This document shows, one piece after another, positions 9,100 through 18,580 of a stretch of 64,000 bases of DNA; the first letter of the stretch is position 1; each line of letters opens with the position of its first letter. The notes under the pieces are model-generated. The model had not been told where the DNA came from, did no database searches, and saw nothing but the letters and a program-made list of their open reading frames with translations. A program made the translations under genes and the position numbers. Source of the stretch: Pseudanabaena sp. PCC 6802 (GTDB lineage Bacteria > Cyanobacteriota > Cyanobacteriia > Pseudanabaenales > Pseudanabaenaceae); the NCBI RefSeq assembly GCF_000332175.1, contig NZ_KB235914.1, positions 1,737,368-1,801,367 of the forward strand, written 5' to 3'.

Positions 9100-10623
9100 A
9101 TGAGCAGCGAACAGCACCTGAATCAGCTCTCGGCAACGGTAACTAAATTTCGCCAGTTACAGTCGCAGTTGTGCGATCGCTGGCAGACAATCGAGCAGTT
9201 CGATCTGAGCGATTATGACATTCTGGTCGTACCCTCGCTGAGCCTCGATTCCAGGGAACTGACCAAGGTGCCAGGCAGCCATCACTACGAGGAGCGCTTG
9301 CTATTTTCGCTAATCCGGCTGCGAAACCCCCGTACGCACCTGGTTTACGTTACATCCCAACCGCTAGCTCCAATCATCATCGACTATTACCTCCAACTAT
9401 TACCTGGGATTCCCTTCTCCCATGCCCGCGAGCGACTTACTCTGCTTTCCACCTATGATGCATCTCACGTACCGCTGACTCAAAAGATTCTGGCTCGACC
9501 GCGACTGATCGAGCGCATACGCAAAGCTTTGCGCCCGCAGAAAGCATATATGATTTGCTTTAATTCCACGCCTATAGAGCGAGAACTATCCGTAGAATTA
9601 GACATCCCACTGTGGGCGCTAGATCCGGATTTGCTACCTCTAGGTACAAAGAATGGCAGCCGTCAGATTTTTGCTGAGACTGATATTCCTCATCCCGATG
9701 GTAGCGATCTGGTGTGGAATGCAAAAGATCTGGCGATCGCAGCGGCAGCGCTATGGGAGCGTCAACCACACCTCAAACGCATGGTCGTGAAGTTGAACGA
9801 AGGATTCTCCGGTGAAGGTAACGCTGTGTTGGAATTAGACCCCATCCGATCGATAGCACCAACGCAACGGGTAGAAGCGATCGCCAACCAATTCCCACAA
9901 ATGCGGTTCCAAGCGCAGTCGGAAAACTGGACAAATTTTGCCAGTCGCATTCGCGATCTCGGCGCGATTGTGGAAGCTTTCATCGAAGGAGAAGAGAAGC
10001 GATCGCCCAGCGTCCAGGGTAGAATTGCACCTACGGGCGAAGTGGAGATTCTGTCTACCCACGATCAAATTTTAGGAGGAGCGGATTGTCAGGTTTATGA
10101 GGGCTGCAACTTTCCTGCCGATCCCAGTTATCGCCTGCAATTACAGGAGTTGGGAATGAGGATTGGTAAAACTCTGGCAGCGCGAGGTGTATTGGAACGC
10201 TTTGGCGTGGATTTTGTTGCGGTTAAACAGCCGGATGGTAGTTGGGATTTACAAGCGATCGAAATTAACCTGCGTAAGGGCGGCACAACTCACCCACTCA
10301 TGACGCTTCGGTTCATGACTAATGGGACATTTAACCTCAGCGATGGTCTGTTTTACAGTAAACAAGGACGACAGAAATATTACATCGCGACAGATACACT
10401 ACAAAAAGAGCAATACAAAGGGTTACTGCCCCACGATCTGATGGATATTATTGCGTACCATCGCCTGCACTTCGACAGCAGCACGGAAACAGGTACGGTG
10501 TTTCATCTAATTAGTTGCCTATCGGAATTTGGTAAACTGGGACTGACGAGTATTGGGAACTCTCCCCAAGAGGCAAAGGCTATTTACGATCGCGTGGTGC
10601 AAGTACTGGATTGCGAAACCTAA
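9100..10623 (+). CDS. ATP-grasp ligase, PGM1-related peptide ligase
   Basis: A 507-residue cytoplasmic protein. The N-terminal half (DYDILVVPSLSLDSREL, YEERLLFSLIRLRNP) is the region found before the ATP-grasp fold in cyanobacterial proteins annotated as PGM1-related peptide ligases. The C-terminal half shows ATP-grasp features: VVKLNEGFSGEGNAV for nucleotide binding, IVEAFIEGEE, and the metal-binding LQAIEINLRKGGTTHP. Such enzymes join a carboxylate to an amine with ATP. PGM1 in pheganomycin synthesis is the characterised relative. Substrates here are unknown, and no peptide-precursor gene is adjacent. It is monocistronic. Confidence 0.8.
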   Translation: MSSEQHLNQLSATVTKFRQLQSQLCDRWQTIEQFDLSDYDILVVPSLSLDSRELTKVPGSHHYEERLLFSLIRLRNPRTHLVYVTSQPLAPIIIDYYLQLLPGIPFSHARERLTLLSTYDASHVPLTQKILARPRLIERIRKALRPQKAYMICFNSTPIERELSVELDIPLWALDPDLLPLGTKNGSRQIFAETDIPHPDGSDLVWNAKDLAIAAAALWERQPHLKRMVVKLNEGFSGEGNAVLELDPIRSIAPTQRVEAIANQFPQMRFQAQSENWTNFASRIRDLGAIVEAFIEGEEKRSPSVQGRIAPTGEVEILSTHDQILGGADCQVYEGCNFPADPSYRLQLQELGMRIGKTLAARGVLERFGVDFVAVKQPDGSWDLQAIEINLRKGGTTHPLMTLRFMTNGTFNLSDGLFYSKQGRQKYYIATDTLQKEQYKGLLPHDLMDIIAYHRLHFDSSTETGTVFHLISCLSEFGKLGLTSIGNSPQEAKAIYDRVVQVLDCET

Positions 10624-10662
10624 GTATAAGGTGGTCGCTGCCCACCCTAATAACTACTCAGA

Positions 10663-13600
10663 TTATTTCCCGAATCCTCCGCCTCCGGGTGTTTCAATTA
10701 CAAATACATCGCCAGGTTGCATCTGTACGGCGGCACTGCTGGCTAGAATTTCAACTTCCCCATTGCGGCGCTGTACTGAATTGCGACCGACTTGACCCGC
10801 GCTTCCTCCCTGCAAGCCAAACGGTGCAACTACTCGATGCCCTGACAAAATTGCCGCTGTCATTGCTTCGCGAAATTGTATGCGTCGCGTTACACCGTTG
10901 CCACCACTGTATCGCCCCTCACCGCCACTGTTGGGGCGAATCGCAAAATCCTCAATTAGAACTGGGAAGCGCCACTCCAGCACTTCAGGATCGGTAAGGC
11001 GAGAGTTAGTCATGTGGGTTTGGACGGCATCAGTACCACTGAAACCTGCGCCTGCCCCAGAACCACCGCAAATAGTCTCATAATATTGATATTTTTCATT
11101 CCCAAACGTGAAGTTATTCATCGTACCTTGGGAAGCAGCGAGAATACCAAGTGCACCGTATAAAGCATTCACGATCGCCTGCGAAGTCTCCACATTACCA
11201 GCTACTACCGCAGCCGGAAATTTGGGATTGAGCAGGCAGCCTTCTGGCACGATTATCTTCAGCGGTTTCAGACATCCCGCATTGAGGGGGATATCATCAT
11301 CTACTAGGGTGCGAAATACATAGAGAACGGCTGCCTTACATACAGCTAGCGGTGCGTTAAAGTTACTCAACTGTTGAGGGGACGTTCCAGTAAAGTCAAC
11401 TGTGGCAGAGCGATCGGTGCGATCGATCTCGAGCCGCACCTGAATTCGATTGCCCGCATCAGTGAGATAGGTGAAGCTGCCATTACTTAAAACATCGATC
11501 GCTCGACGTACCGATGCCTCAGCATTATCCTGAACGTGCTGCATGTATGCCTGCACCTTTTCTAGTCCATAATGGGCGATCGTGCGATATAGTTCTGCCA
11601 CACCGCGTTCGTTGGCAGCAACCTGGGCTTGAAGATCTGCAAGATTCTGAGTGGAGTTGCGCGCGGGGTAACTACCACTTTTCAAAAGCTCCGCAATTTC
11701 TGTTTCTAGGAATCTGCCTCGATCCACGAGTTGGATGTTGTCGAGCAAAATCCCTTCTTGCTCGATAGTGGTGCTGTAGGGCGGCATGGAACCAGGTGTG
11801 ATACCGCCAATGTCGGCATGGTGTCCGCGCGATGCTACATAGAATATTGGGCGGGCTATATCTGCTGCTTTAGAATCAACAGGGAAAACCGGAGTCATCA
11901 CAGTAATGTCGGGCAAATGGGTACCGCCGTTATAGGGATTATTGGAGAGATAGACATCTCCAGGTTTGAGCGTATCGCCTTTCGCTGCAATCAAAGCACG
12001 AATACTTTCGCTCATCGAACCCAAATGCACGGGAATATGCGGTGCGTTTGCCACTAACTGCCCCTCTTCGTCAAAAATGGCGCAGGAGAAATCCAAACGC
12101 TCTTTGATATTGACCGAATAGCTGGTATTTTGGAGCGTAATACCCATTTCCTCAGCGATCGCGCGAAACAGGTTATTAAAAATTTCCAACAGCACTGGAT
12201 CGGGATGTCTGTAGCGATCGTTCTCGCTGGATTGCGGCGATCTATCGAGGGCAGGCACGGGGGCACTGTCCCTACCGTTTTTATCGCCCGCGAACTGGAC
12301 GATAATCAAATGATTCCGTGCGGTTAATTCTGCGTACCAACCCGGTTCGATGACATTGGTACCTGTCGGTTCGATAATCAAGGCTGCACCGCGAACGCGA
12401 TCGCCAGGCTGCAAATCCCGTCGTTGATAGACAGGCACGCGATGCCATTCCCCTTTCGCGTACACCTCAACTGTATCAATTGGCTCTAGTGGTGTTGTTC
12501 TATTCGCTGTCAAAATTGGCTCTTCCATTGCCGTCATTTGGGCGATCGCCTCAACAGCCAATGCTTCTACGATTAATTCTTTATCCGACATAGTGAAGCC
12601 ATAGCGCTGGCGATATGTCCGTTCAAACTGCGATCGCATGGTGGCAACATCCGCGAATTCTACAATCGATGCCGCATCTGTCCCCACGTAGCGTAAATAG
12701 ACGCGGCGGATTGCCTGGATATAAGTATCTTCTACTCCTTGAGCGATAATCTCTTGTTTGGCCTCCATTGCCAGTACGTCTAGAGTTGACTTTAGAATGG
12801 GGATAATTTCTGCGGTTAACTGCACCTCTACGGCTTTATCCTTAAGCGATCGCAGATCGGCTAAGCCCATACCATAGGCTGACAGTACGCCCGCCAAAGG
12901 ATGAATGAAAATTCGGGTTATGCCCAAAGCTTCTGCGATTAAACAGGCGTGCTGTCCCCCTGCGCCACCAAAACAGCAAAGCGTATATTCCGTCACGTCA
13001 TAGCCGCGTTGCACCGAGATCTTTTTAATTGCATTTGCCATTGTGGCGATCGCGATAGTTAGAAAGCCTTCAGCGACTTGCTCTGGAGGTTGCGGCGCTG
13101 GATCTCCACTAGAAGAATCGCCTATTTGCTGGCTAATTGCAGCAGCCAGGGTTGTAAACCTTTGCCGTACAATTGCCGCATCAAGCGGTAAATTTCCAGA
13201 TCCACCGAACACCTGAGGGAAGTACGCCGGTTGTATTTTGCCCACCATCACATTACAGTCCGTCACCGTCAACGGGCCACCACGACGATAGCAGGCGGGT
13301 CCTGGATTAGCTCCTGCTGATGCAGGGCCGACGCGGTAGCGAGCGCCATCGAACGAGAGAATCGATCCGCCCCCTGCCGCTACGGTATGAATCGATAACA
13401 TTGGGGTACGCAAGCGCACGCCAGCTACTTCTGTTTCAAATCTGCGTTCGTATTCACTATTAAAATGGGAGACATCAGTGGAAGTCCCTCCCATGTCAAA
13501 TCCAATAATCTTGTCAAACCCTGCTGCCATACTAGTCTTGACCGCTCCTACGATCCCCCCTGCTGGCCCCGACAGAATGCTATCTTTACCCTGGAATAGC

Positions 13601-14460
13601 CGCGCATCTGTCAGTCCCCCATGGGACTGCATAAATAAAATCCTCATGCTATCTTTTTCTTCGTTGGATATCGCTGGTGGAACCGATGGGTTTGGGGCAG
13701 GCACGGTGGCACTGCCCCTACATCCTTCCTCCACCCCCTGCAAACCAACCCGTAACTGTTCCACATAGCGCCGTAGAATTGGTGAGAGATAAGCATCCAC
13801 CACTGTAGTATCGCCCCGTCCCACTAATTTCATTAATGGACTAACCTGATGGGACACAGAGATTTGTGTGAAGCCGATCGCGCGCGCGATCTCAGCTACT
13901 CGATCTTCATGCTCGGGATAGCGGTAGCTATGCATGAAGACAATGGCACAGGCGCGAATATCATCGTCATAAGCAGCTTGTAGGGATTCCATTAGCGACT
14001 CATTAATTTGCACGGGCATTAATGCCTCACCGTCAGACGTATAGCGCTCCTCTACCTCAATTACACGCTCGTAGAGCATTTCCGGTAGGATAATCTGACG
14101 GGCAAAAATTTGAGGACGCTTTTGATCGCCAATGCGCAGAGCATCGCGAAATCCCTTTGTAATTAAGAGAAGCGTGCGATCGCCCTTCCGCTCCAAAAGC
14201 GCGTTGGTCGCCACCGTCGTGCCCATCTTGATTGCTGCGATCCGATCGGTGGGAATGGGCATGTCGAATGGTATGCCTAAAATATCGCGAATTCCTTGAA
14301 CGGCAGCATCCTGGTATCGCTCGGGATTTTCCGACAATAACTTGCGAACGATAAGTTCGCGATTGGGACTCTGCGCTACGATATCAGTAAACGTACCGCC
14401 ACGATCGATCCAAAACTGCCACTGCGAGAGATCGGACTTAAGATCGATGTCGGTATCCAT
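10663..14460 (-). CDS. 5-oxoprolinase / hydantoinase A-B fusion, ATP-dependent
   Basis: Hydrolyses 5-oxoproline to glutamate with ATP in the glutathione cycle, if the usual OplaH assignment holds. The 1265-residue protein fuses a HyuA-type half and a HyuB-type half. The first has [45 protein letters not shown] and [17 protein letters not shown]. The second begins near [17 protein letters not shown] and ends with TPGGGGFGK. It is about 50 residues longer than typical because two short DNA repeats are carried in frame, giving [12 protein letters not shown] near residue 247 and [13 protein letters not shown] near residue 730. Both lie at plausible loop positions. The start follows the aldolase stop with no gap, so they form an operon. 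Confidence 0.9.
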   Translation of the reverse strand: MDTDIDLKSDLSQWQFWIDRGGTFTDIVAQSPNRELIVRKLLSENPERYQDAAVQGIRDILGIPFDMPIPTDRIAAIKMGTTVATNALLERKGDRTLLLITKGFRDALRIGDQKRPQIFARQIILPEMLYERVIEVEERYTSDGEALMPVQINESLMESLQAAYDDDIRACAIVFMHSYRYPEHEDRVAEIARAIGFTQISVSHQVSPLMKLVGRGDTTVVDAYLSPILRRYVEQLRVGLQGVEEGCRGSATVPAPNPSVPPAISNEEKDSMRILFMQSHGGLTDARLFQGKDSILSGPAGGIVGAVKTSMAAGFDKIIGFDMGGTSTDVSHFNSEYERRFETEVAGVRLRTPMLSIHTVAAGGGSILSFDGARYRVGPASAGANPGPACYRRGGPLTVTDCNVMVGKIQPAYFPQVFGGSGNLPLDAAIVRQRFTTLAAAISQQIGDSSSGDPAPQPPEQVAEGFLTIAIATMANAIKKISVQRGYDVTEYTLCCFGGAGGQHACLIAEALGITRIFIHPLAGVLSAYGMGLADLRSLKDKAVEVQLTAEIIPILKSTLDVLAMEAKQEIIAQGVEDTYIQAIRRVYLRYVGTDAASIVEFADVATMRSQFERTYRQRYGFTMSDKELIVEALAVEAIAQMTAMEEPILTANRTTPLEPIDTVEVYAKGEWHRVPVYQRRDLQPGDRVRGAALIIEPTGTNVIEPGWYAELTARNHLIIVQFAGDKNGRDSAPVPALDRSPQSSENDRYRHPDPVLLEIFNNLFRAIAEEMGITLQNTSYSVNIKERLDFSCAIFDEEGQLVANAPHIPVHLGSMSESIRALIAAKGDTLKPGDVYLSNNPYNGGTHLPDITVMTPVFPVDSKAADIARPIFYVASRGHHADIGGITPGSMPPYSTTIEQEGILLDNIQLVDRGRFLETEIAELLKSGSYPARNSTQNLADLQAQVAANERGVAELYRTIAHYGLEKVQAYMQHVQDNAEASVRRAIDVLSNGSFTYLTDAGNRIQVRLEIDRTDRSATVDFTGTSPQQLSNFNAPLAVCKAAVLYVFRTLVDDDIPLNAGCLKPLKIIVPEGCLLNPKFPAAVVAGNVETSQAIVNALYGALGILAASQGTMNNFTFGNEKYQYYETICGGSGAGAGFSGTDAVQTHMTNSRLTDPEVLEWRFPVLIEDFAIRPNSGGEGRYSGGNGVTRRIQFREAMTAAILSGHRVVAPFGLQGGSAGQVGRNSVQRRNGEVEILASSAAVQMQPGDVFVIETPGGGGFGK
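12248..12276. repeat. Short interspersed repeat in frame in oxoprolinase gene
   Basis: Core GAGGGCAGGCACGGGGGCAC then TGTCCCTAC, matching the copies at 8891 and 13694. It is translated in frame as DSAPVPALD at the junction between the HyuA-like and HyuB-like halves. Confidence 0.75.
13694..13723. repeat. Short interspersed repeat in frame in oxoprolinase gene, second copy
   Basis: Core GGGGCAGGCACGGTGGCACT then GCCCCTAC. It is translated as [10 protein letters not shown] in a variable stretch of the HyuA-like half, and its flanks (EEG..., [15 protein letters not shown]) also look poorly conserved. Confidence 0.75.
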
Positions 14461-15105
14461 TTACGATCGCCCTTGAAATGGTTGTACCTGTTGCATGAGT
14501 AACTGAGCTTTCGATATTACAGTTGTCCAGTCGCCCTCAGCTACTGCTTCATGGCAGAAGAGGTTGCTGGAAATACCCACGGCGATCGCCCCAGCATCGA
14601 GAAATAAACTAGTATTTTCCGCCGTGACACCACCCGTAGGGATGAGGGGAATATCGCCCAATACTGGTTGGAGACATTCCAGATAACTAACTCCTCCCAC
14701 TGACTTAATTGGAAATACTTTAACGGCAGCGGCACCTGCTTGCCATGCTGTAACGATTTCCGTAGGGGTCAGCGCTCCTGCGATTACAGGTATGTTGGCA
14801 GCACGACCTAGTTCGATAATTTCCGGGCTGGTGTGTGGCGTGAAAATAAAACTGCAACCACTGGCGATCGCCTCAGCAGCCATCTCGGGATTAAGTACCG
14901 TGCCGGTGCCAATTTTACAGTCGGGTAGTTCCTGTTGCAGTTTAGGAATTAATGAGTCTGCCTTGTCAGTATTCCAGGTAATTTCCATCAGCTTAATACC
15001 ACCTGCCGCAGCAGCTAAGGCCATCTCGCGCGCTACGATCGCGTTCGTAGCACGAATTACAGCAATTACACGTTGTTGTTGGAGTAAACTTAACCAGGCG
15101 GTCAC
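14461..15105 (-). CDS. eda: KDPG/KHG aldolase
   Basis: Cleaves 2-keto-3-deoxy-6-phosphogluconate (Entner-Doudoroff) or 2-keto-4-hydroxyglutarate. The 214-residue length is typical of this class I aldolase. Visible are VIAVIRAT, MEITWNTDKA with the catalytic Glu, GTGTVLNPEMA, and SCSFIFTPHTSPE, which replaces the textbook SPG. The Schiff-base lysine is in AAAVKVFPIKSVGG, and LIPTGGVTAENTSLFLDAGA follows. The start is a GTG, since no ATG is close upstream. It directly precedes the oxoprolinase gene. Whether the pathway is Entner-Doudoroff or amino acid breakdown cannot be told from the sequence. Confidence 0.9.
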   Translation of the reverse strand: MTAWLSLLQQQRVIAVIRATNAIVAREMALAAAAGGIKLMEITWNTDKADSLIPKLQQELPDCKIGTGTVLNPEMAAEAIASGCSFIFTPHTSPEIIELGRAANIPVIAGALTPTEIVTAWQAGAAAVKVFPIKSVGGVSYLECLQPVLGDIPLIPTGGVTAENTSLFLDAGAIAVGISSNLFCHEAVAEGDWTTVISKAQLLMQQVQPFQGRS

Positions 15106-15226
15106 GGTTGTAAGTTTTTGTAATTAATAAACATACGCACGATCATGGCACAAGAGCGCGCCCGATCGGGAAGTAGGTTTGCAACCCTTGGCAACCCTTA
15201 GCAACAAGAACGCTAAAATAGCATTT

Positions 15227-15922
15227 ATGTCTCTGTTAACCGATCGCAATACCCACTACCATACCTTAGGTGTGACTCATCAGGCTGCCCAGTCTGAGAT
15301 TAAGCGCGCTTATCGAAGGTTGGTAAAGCAGTTCCATCCCGACTGCAACCGCGATCTGGCAAGCCACGATCGCATATCAGCGATTAACGTTGCCTACGAA
15401 GTCCTGGGCAATCCCCAAGCACGTGCCACCTACGATCGCAGTCTTGGCATTGCTAACCTTAAAGCATCCGATGGTGTAAATGTTACTAATGGGCGATCGG
15501 CGCGGTCATCCAGTTTAGATGAAGAGCGAAAACTAGACCTGTGGATTAGACAAGTCTATACCCCCATCTCAGATTTATTAGAAGAAATCCTTGGCGCGAT
15601 CGACGAACAAATTGACGATCTATCCGCCGATCCCTACGACGATGAGTTAATGGGAAATTTTCAAGACTATATCGATGAATGTCGCGGCTCGTTTACGAAG
15701 GCGCAGATCCTATTCCGAGCGATGCCAAATCCAGTCTCTGTTGCGAGCGTTGCTACTCATCTCTATCATTGTCTCAGTGTTTTGGGAGATGGCATTGAAG
15801 AATTAAATTACTTTACACTCAATTTTGACGATCGTCACCTGCACACGGGACAAGAAATGTGGCGCATTGCTGAAGAAATGAGGAGTTACGCCCAAACCGC
15901 CATGCACAATTTGAGTAGGTGA
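15227..15922 (+). CDS. DnaJ-domain protein
   Basis: A 231-residue protein from the ATG at 15227; a TTG 48 bp upstream is a weaker start. Residues 6-70 form a J domain (HYHTLGVTHQAAQSEIKRAY, then the HPD motif in FHPDCNRD, and YEVLGNPQARATYDRSL), which stimulates the ATPase of an Hsp70 partner. There is no Gly/Phe or zinc-finger region, so this is a type III J protein. The C-terminal 150 residues are acidic and helical and do not match a domain I know. The next gene starts after a 26-bp gap. Confidence 0.85.
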   Translation: MSLLTDRNTHYHTLGVTHQAAQSEIKRAYRRLVKQFHPDCNRDLASHDRISAINVAYEVLGNPQARATYDRSLGIANLKASDGVNVTNGRSARSSSLDEERKLDLWIRQVYTPISDLLEEILGAIDEQIDDLSADPYDDELMGNFQDYIDECRGSFTKAQILFRAMPNPVSVASVATHLYHCLSVLGDGIEELNYFTLNFDDRHLHTGQEMWRIAEEMRSYAQTAMHNLSR

Positions 15923-15948
15923 GGAAATCTTGCCCAAGGAGCCATACC

Positions 15949-16515
15949 ATGAATTCTGTTGTCCTGAATCTAGAACCCGTCCTGCATCTCAGTAACGAAC
16001 AGTTTTATCAATTGTGCATTTCTAATCCAGACTTAAACTTAGAGCGCAGCGCTAAAGGAGAGTTAATTATCGTGCCACCAGTAGGAGGAGAAAGCGGTAA
16101 TCGAGAAGCAGGACTGATTGCAGATTTAGAAATATGGAACCGCCAAACAGATTTGGGAATTACGTTCAGCTCGTCTACCATATTCATCTTGCCTAATGGA
16201 GCCAATCGTTCCCCTGATGCGGCATGGGTATCGCTAGAGCGGTGGCAGAGTTTAACACAGAGCGATCGCGAGAAATTTCCACCCCTTTGTCCGGACTTTG
16301 CGATCGAGTTACGCTCTCGCACTGACTCACTTAAAACGCTGCAAGAAAAAATGCAGGAATATTTAGACAACGGTCTGCGTTTAGGTTGGCTGATTAATCC
16401 CCAAAACCGACAGGTAGAAATTTATCGATTGGGGCAACCAGTAGAAGTAGTTGCCATCCCAACTAAGCTATCTGGGGAGGACGTGTTACCAGGATTTGAA
16501 TTGCAAGTATCGTAA
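15949..16515 (+). CDS. Uma2 family (DUF820) endonuclease-like protein
   Basis: A 188-residue Uma2 protein starting at the ATG at 15949, which has an AAGGAG ribosome-binding site 8 bp upstream. Features are LSNEQFYQLCISNPDLNLER, ELIIVPPVGG, RSPDAAWVSLERW, PLCPDFAIELRSRTDSL and GLRLGWLINPQNRQVEIYR. These contain the Asp, Glu and Gln/Lys positions of the PD-(D/E)XK core. It is in the shorter, more typical size class than the gene at 7484. Function in the cell is unknown. Confidence 0.88.
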   Translation: MNSVVLNLEPVLHLSNEQFYQLCISNPDLNLERSAKGELIIVPPVGGESGNREAGLIADLEIWNRQTDLGITFSSSTIFILPNGANRSPDAAWVSLERWQSLTQSDREKFPPLCPDFAIELRSRTDSLKTLQEKMQEYLDNGLRLGWLINPQNRQVEIYRLGQPVEVVAIPTKLSGEDVLPGFELQVS

Positions 16516-16640
16516 GCAGTATCACAAAAAAACACAAAGTTTGACAAATTGTCAATAATTATCTCTTGGCGATCTCAACTTAAACTAAAGAGGATATATT
16601 CATGGATATATTCAATGACAATTGATGGTGTTGATTTGCC

Positions 16641-18131
16641 ATGAAAATCACTAGACGAGAAGCAATTAAGCTGGGATTAGCTAGTAGTGGAGCGTTACTT
16701 TCCCCCTTTGGGTTCTCCGATCTTGCCCTTGCCCAGTTTAGTCCCCAAATCCCGCGCTTCGAGCAACCATTCCGCCTCCCACCCGAACTCAAACCCGCGC
16801 GCAGCGATGCCACGACCGATTACTACGAGATCGTCATGCAAAAGGCTCAAGTTGAGTTTTTGCCCGGCCTTAAAACAGAAATCTGGGGCTACAACGGCAT
16901 TTCACCGGGGCCTACAATTAGACAACAACGCGATCGCAAATCAGTCGTCCGATTTATTAACAATCTGGATGTCAGTACTTCAATTCACTTGCATGGCATG
17001 GCTTCACTGCCACAATACGATGGCTATGCCGAAGATTTAATCCCACCTGGCTATTACAAAGATTATCGCTATCCCAACAACCGCGCTTCAACCCTGTGGT
17101 ACCACGATCATGCTATTCGCCATACTTCCCGTAACGTCTACATGGGTTTGGCAGGCATGTATATCGTCGAAGACGATGTCGAACGCAGTTTGAATTTACC
17201 TCAGGGTGAATATGAGGTGCCTTTGATTATTCAAGACAAGAAATTTGCGATCGATGGTTCGTTAATCTTTGACGATCGCGGTCAAAGGAGTCTTTATGGC
17301 GATGTCATGTTGGTTAACGGCGTACCCTGGCCGCGCATGGAGGTGGCAAACCGCAAATATCGCTTCCGCATCTTGAATGCTGGAGCTTCTCGCACCTGTC
17401 AGCTATCTCTCAGTACTGGTGACGATTTGATTGTCATAGGTTCCGATGCTGGTTTATTAAGCGCTCCAGTCAGGACAAAAACGCTACGGTTGGCGATGGC
17501 AGAGCGCTATGGTTTCATCGTTGACTTCTCTAAATATCCCATTGGCACCAGAGTTATTCTGAGAAATCCCATTCTCCCTACTAATGGCGATATCGATGCA
17601 CGTACGAGTGAGATTATGTGCTTTGATGTCGTGCGTCGCGAAAGCGACGATAGCTCGCTTCCCGATAAATTACGTTTGGTGCAACCAATCCCAGTATCTG
17701 CTACTACCCCAGTCAGAACGTTTCGGTTTGGTCGCGGCGGTAACCAATGGACGATTAACAACCAGACTTGGAATCGCCATCGCGTGGATGCTAATCCCAA
17801 TTTAGATGGCATCGAGATTTGGAATCTAGTTGGAGCGGGAGGAGGATGGATTCATCCCGTACATATACATCTGGTTGACTTGCAACTCCTGGATCGCAAC
17901 GGTTCGCCGCCACTACCCTACGAACGCGGGTGGAAGGATGTTTTCTATGTGGGTGAGAACCAGACAGTCAGGGTAGTTGCCAAGTTTGGCCCCCATACAG
18001 GCAAATATATGATGCACTGCCATAACATCGTGCATGAAGACCATGACATGATGACTCAGTTTGAAGTAGGGCAGGGTGGTCCTGACCCCATGTCAGTACC
18101 TGCCCAGCCTCTGCCAGCACCACCTTTGTAG
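16641..18131 (+). CDS. Tat-exported multicopper oxidase
   Basis: Oxidises phenolic, metal or bilirubin-like substrates with reduction of O2 to water, probably in the periplasm. The N-terminus has a twin-arginine signal (KITRREAIKLGLASSGALLS). Four copper-ligand motifs are present in order: IHLHGM, WYHDHAIRH, HPVHIHLVDLQ and HCHNIVHEDHDMM. The last supplies the type 1 Cys, His and Met ligands. The 496-residue, three-cupredoxin size fits the CotA/bilirubin oxidase/FtsP branch. Met is scarce around the sites, so a dedicated copper-resistance role like CueO is not obvious. It is monocistronic apart from a possible small gene 141 bp downstream. Confidence 0.92.
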   Translation: MKITRREAIKLGLASSGALLSPFGFSDLALAQFSPQIPRFEQPFRLPPELKPARSDATTDYYEIVMQKAQVEFLPGLKTEIWGYNGISPGPTIRQQRDRKSVVRFINNLDVSTSIHLHGMASLPQYDGYAEDLIPPGYYKDYRYPNNRASTLWYHDHAIRHTSRNVYMGLAGMYIVEDDVERSLNLPQGEYEVPLIIQDKKFAIDGSLIFDDRGQRSLYGDVMLVNGVPWPRMEVANRKYRFRILNAGASRTCQLSLSTGDDLIVIGSDAGLLSAPVRTKTLRLAMAERYGFIVDFSKYPIGTRVILRNPILPTNGDIDARTSEIMCFDVVRRESDDSSLPDKLRLVQPIPVSATTPVRTFRFGRGGNQWTINNQTWNRHRVDANPNLDGIEIWNLVGAGGGWIHPVHIHLVDLQLLDRNGSPPLPYERGWKDVFYVGENQTVRVVAKFGPHTGKYMMHCHNIVHEDHDMMTQFEVGQGGPDPMSVPAQPLPAPPL

Positions 18132-18272
18132 GGAAGAAACAGCATATCGCTGCCTAACATCAGTCTACGATCTAAACCTTTAAATTGAGAAGTGATGTTA
18201 ACTAGTTTCGTTACAAGGTTAAGTATAGGTTAAAATCTAGATATAGATGCTTGTTTTCTAGGGAGGTGTAAA

Positions 18273-18392
18273 ATGAGCGATCGACAAAAAGAAGTTGACA
18301 AAGCCGAAGAAAGTCTTCCTGGAACGCTCTTTTTCATTGCAGTTGCCATTATATTCGTACCGCTGGTGTTCGCAGGTTTTTTCTTCCAATAG
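18273..18392 (+). CDS. 39-residue single-pass membrane protein
   Basis: An ATG at 18273 follows a strong ribosome-binding site (GGGAGGTG, 18261-18268) and opens a 39-codon frame ending in TAG. The product has a charged N-terminus (MSDRQKEVDKAEESLPG) and one hydrophobic helix (TLFFIAVAIIFVPLVFAGFF). The layout, short acidic head then (L/P)GTLFF plus one helix, recalls the tiny subunit IIa of some cytochrome c oxidases. That is a guess from shape, not an identification. It could equally be an unrelated photosynthetic or respiratory small subunit. The start context makes a real gene likely. Confidence 0.6.
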   Translation: MSDRQKEVDKAEESLPGTLFFIAVAIIFVPLVFAGFFFQ

Positions 18393-18486
18393 GCAGGCGT
18401 TCGGGTTACGGTTTTTAATCTGTCAGCATGAGATATTGCATGAGATAAATTCAATTATCTGAGATTTCGAGTAAGATCCGGTACCC

Positions 18487-18547
18487 CAAAACAAAAGTTT
18501 TGGAGGGGGTGAACCCCCTTCTGGAGGCAAAGCCCCCATTCCCCCAT
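18487..18547. repeat. GC-rich palindromic interspersed repeat
   Basis: Nested inverted repeats: AAAACTTTTG-type arms around GGGGGTGAACCCCC, followed by GGAGGCAAAGCCCCC. It lies between the small membrane protein gene and the M16 peptidase gene, which converge on it, so it could act as a bidirectional terminator. Confidence 0.6.
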
Positions 18548-18580
18548 GTTGCAAAATTTATGATTTGCAACACTGGTTTT

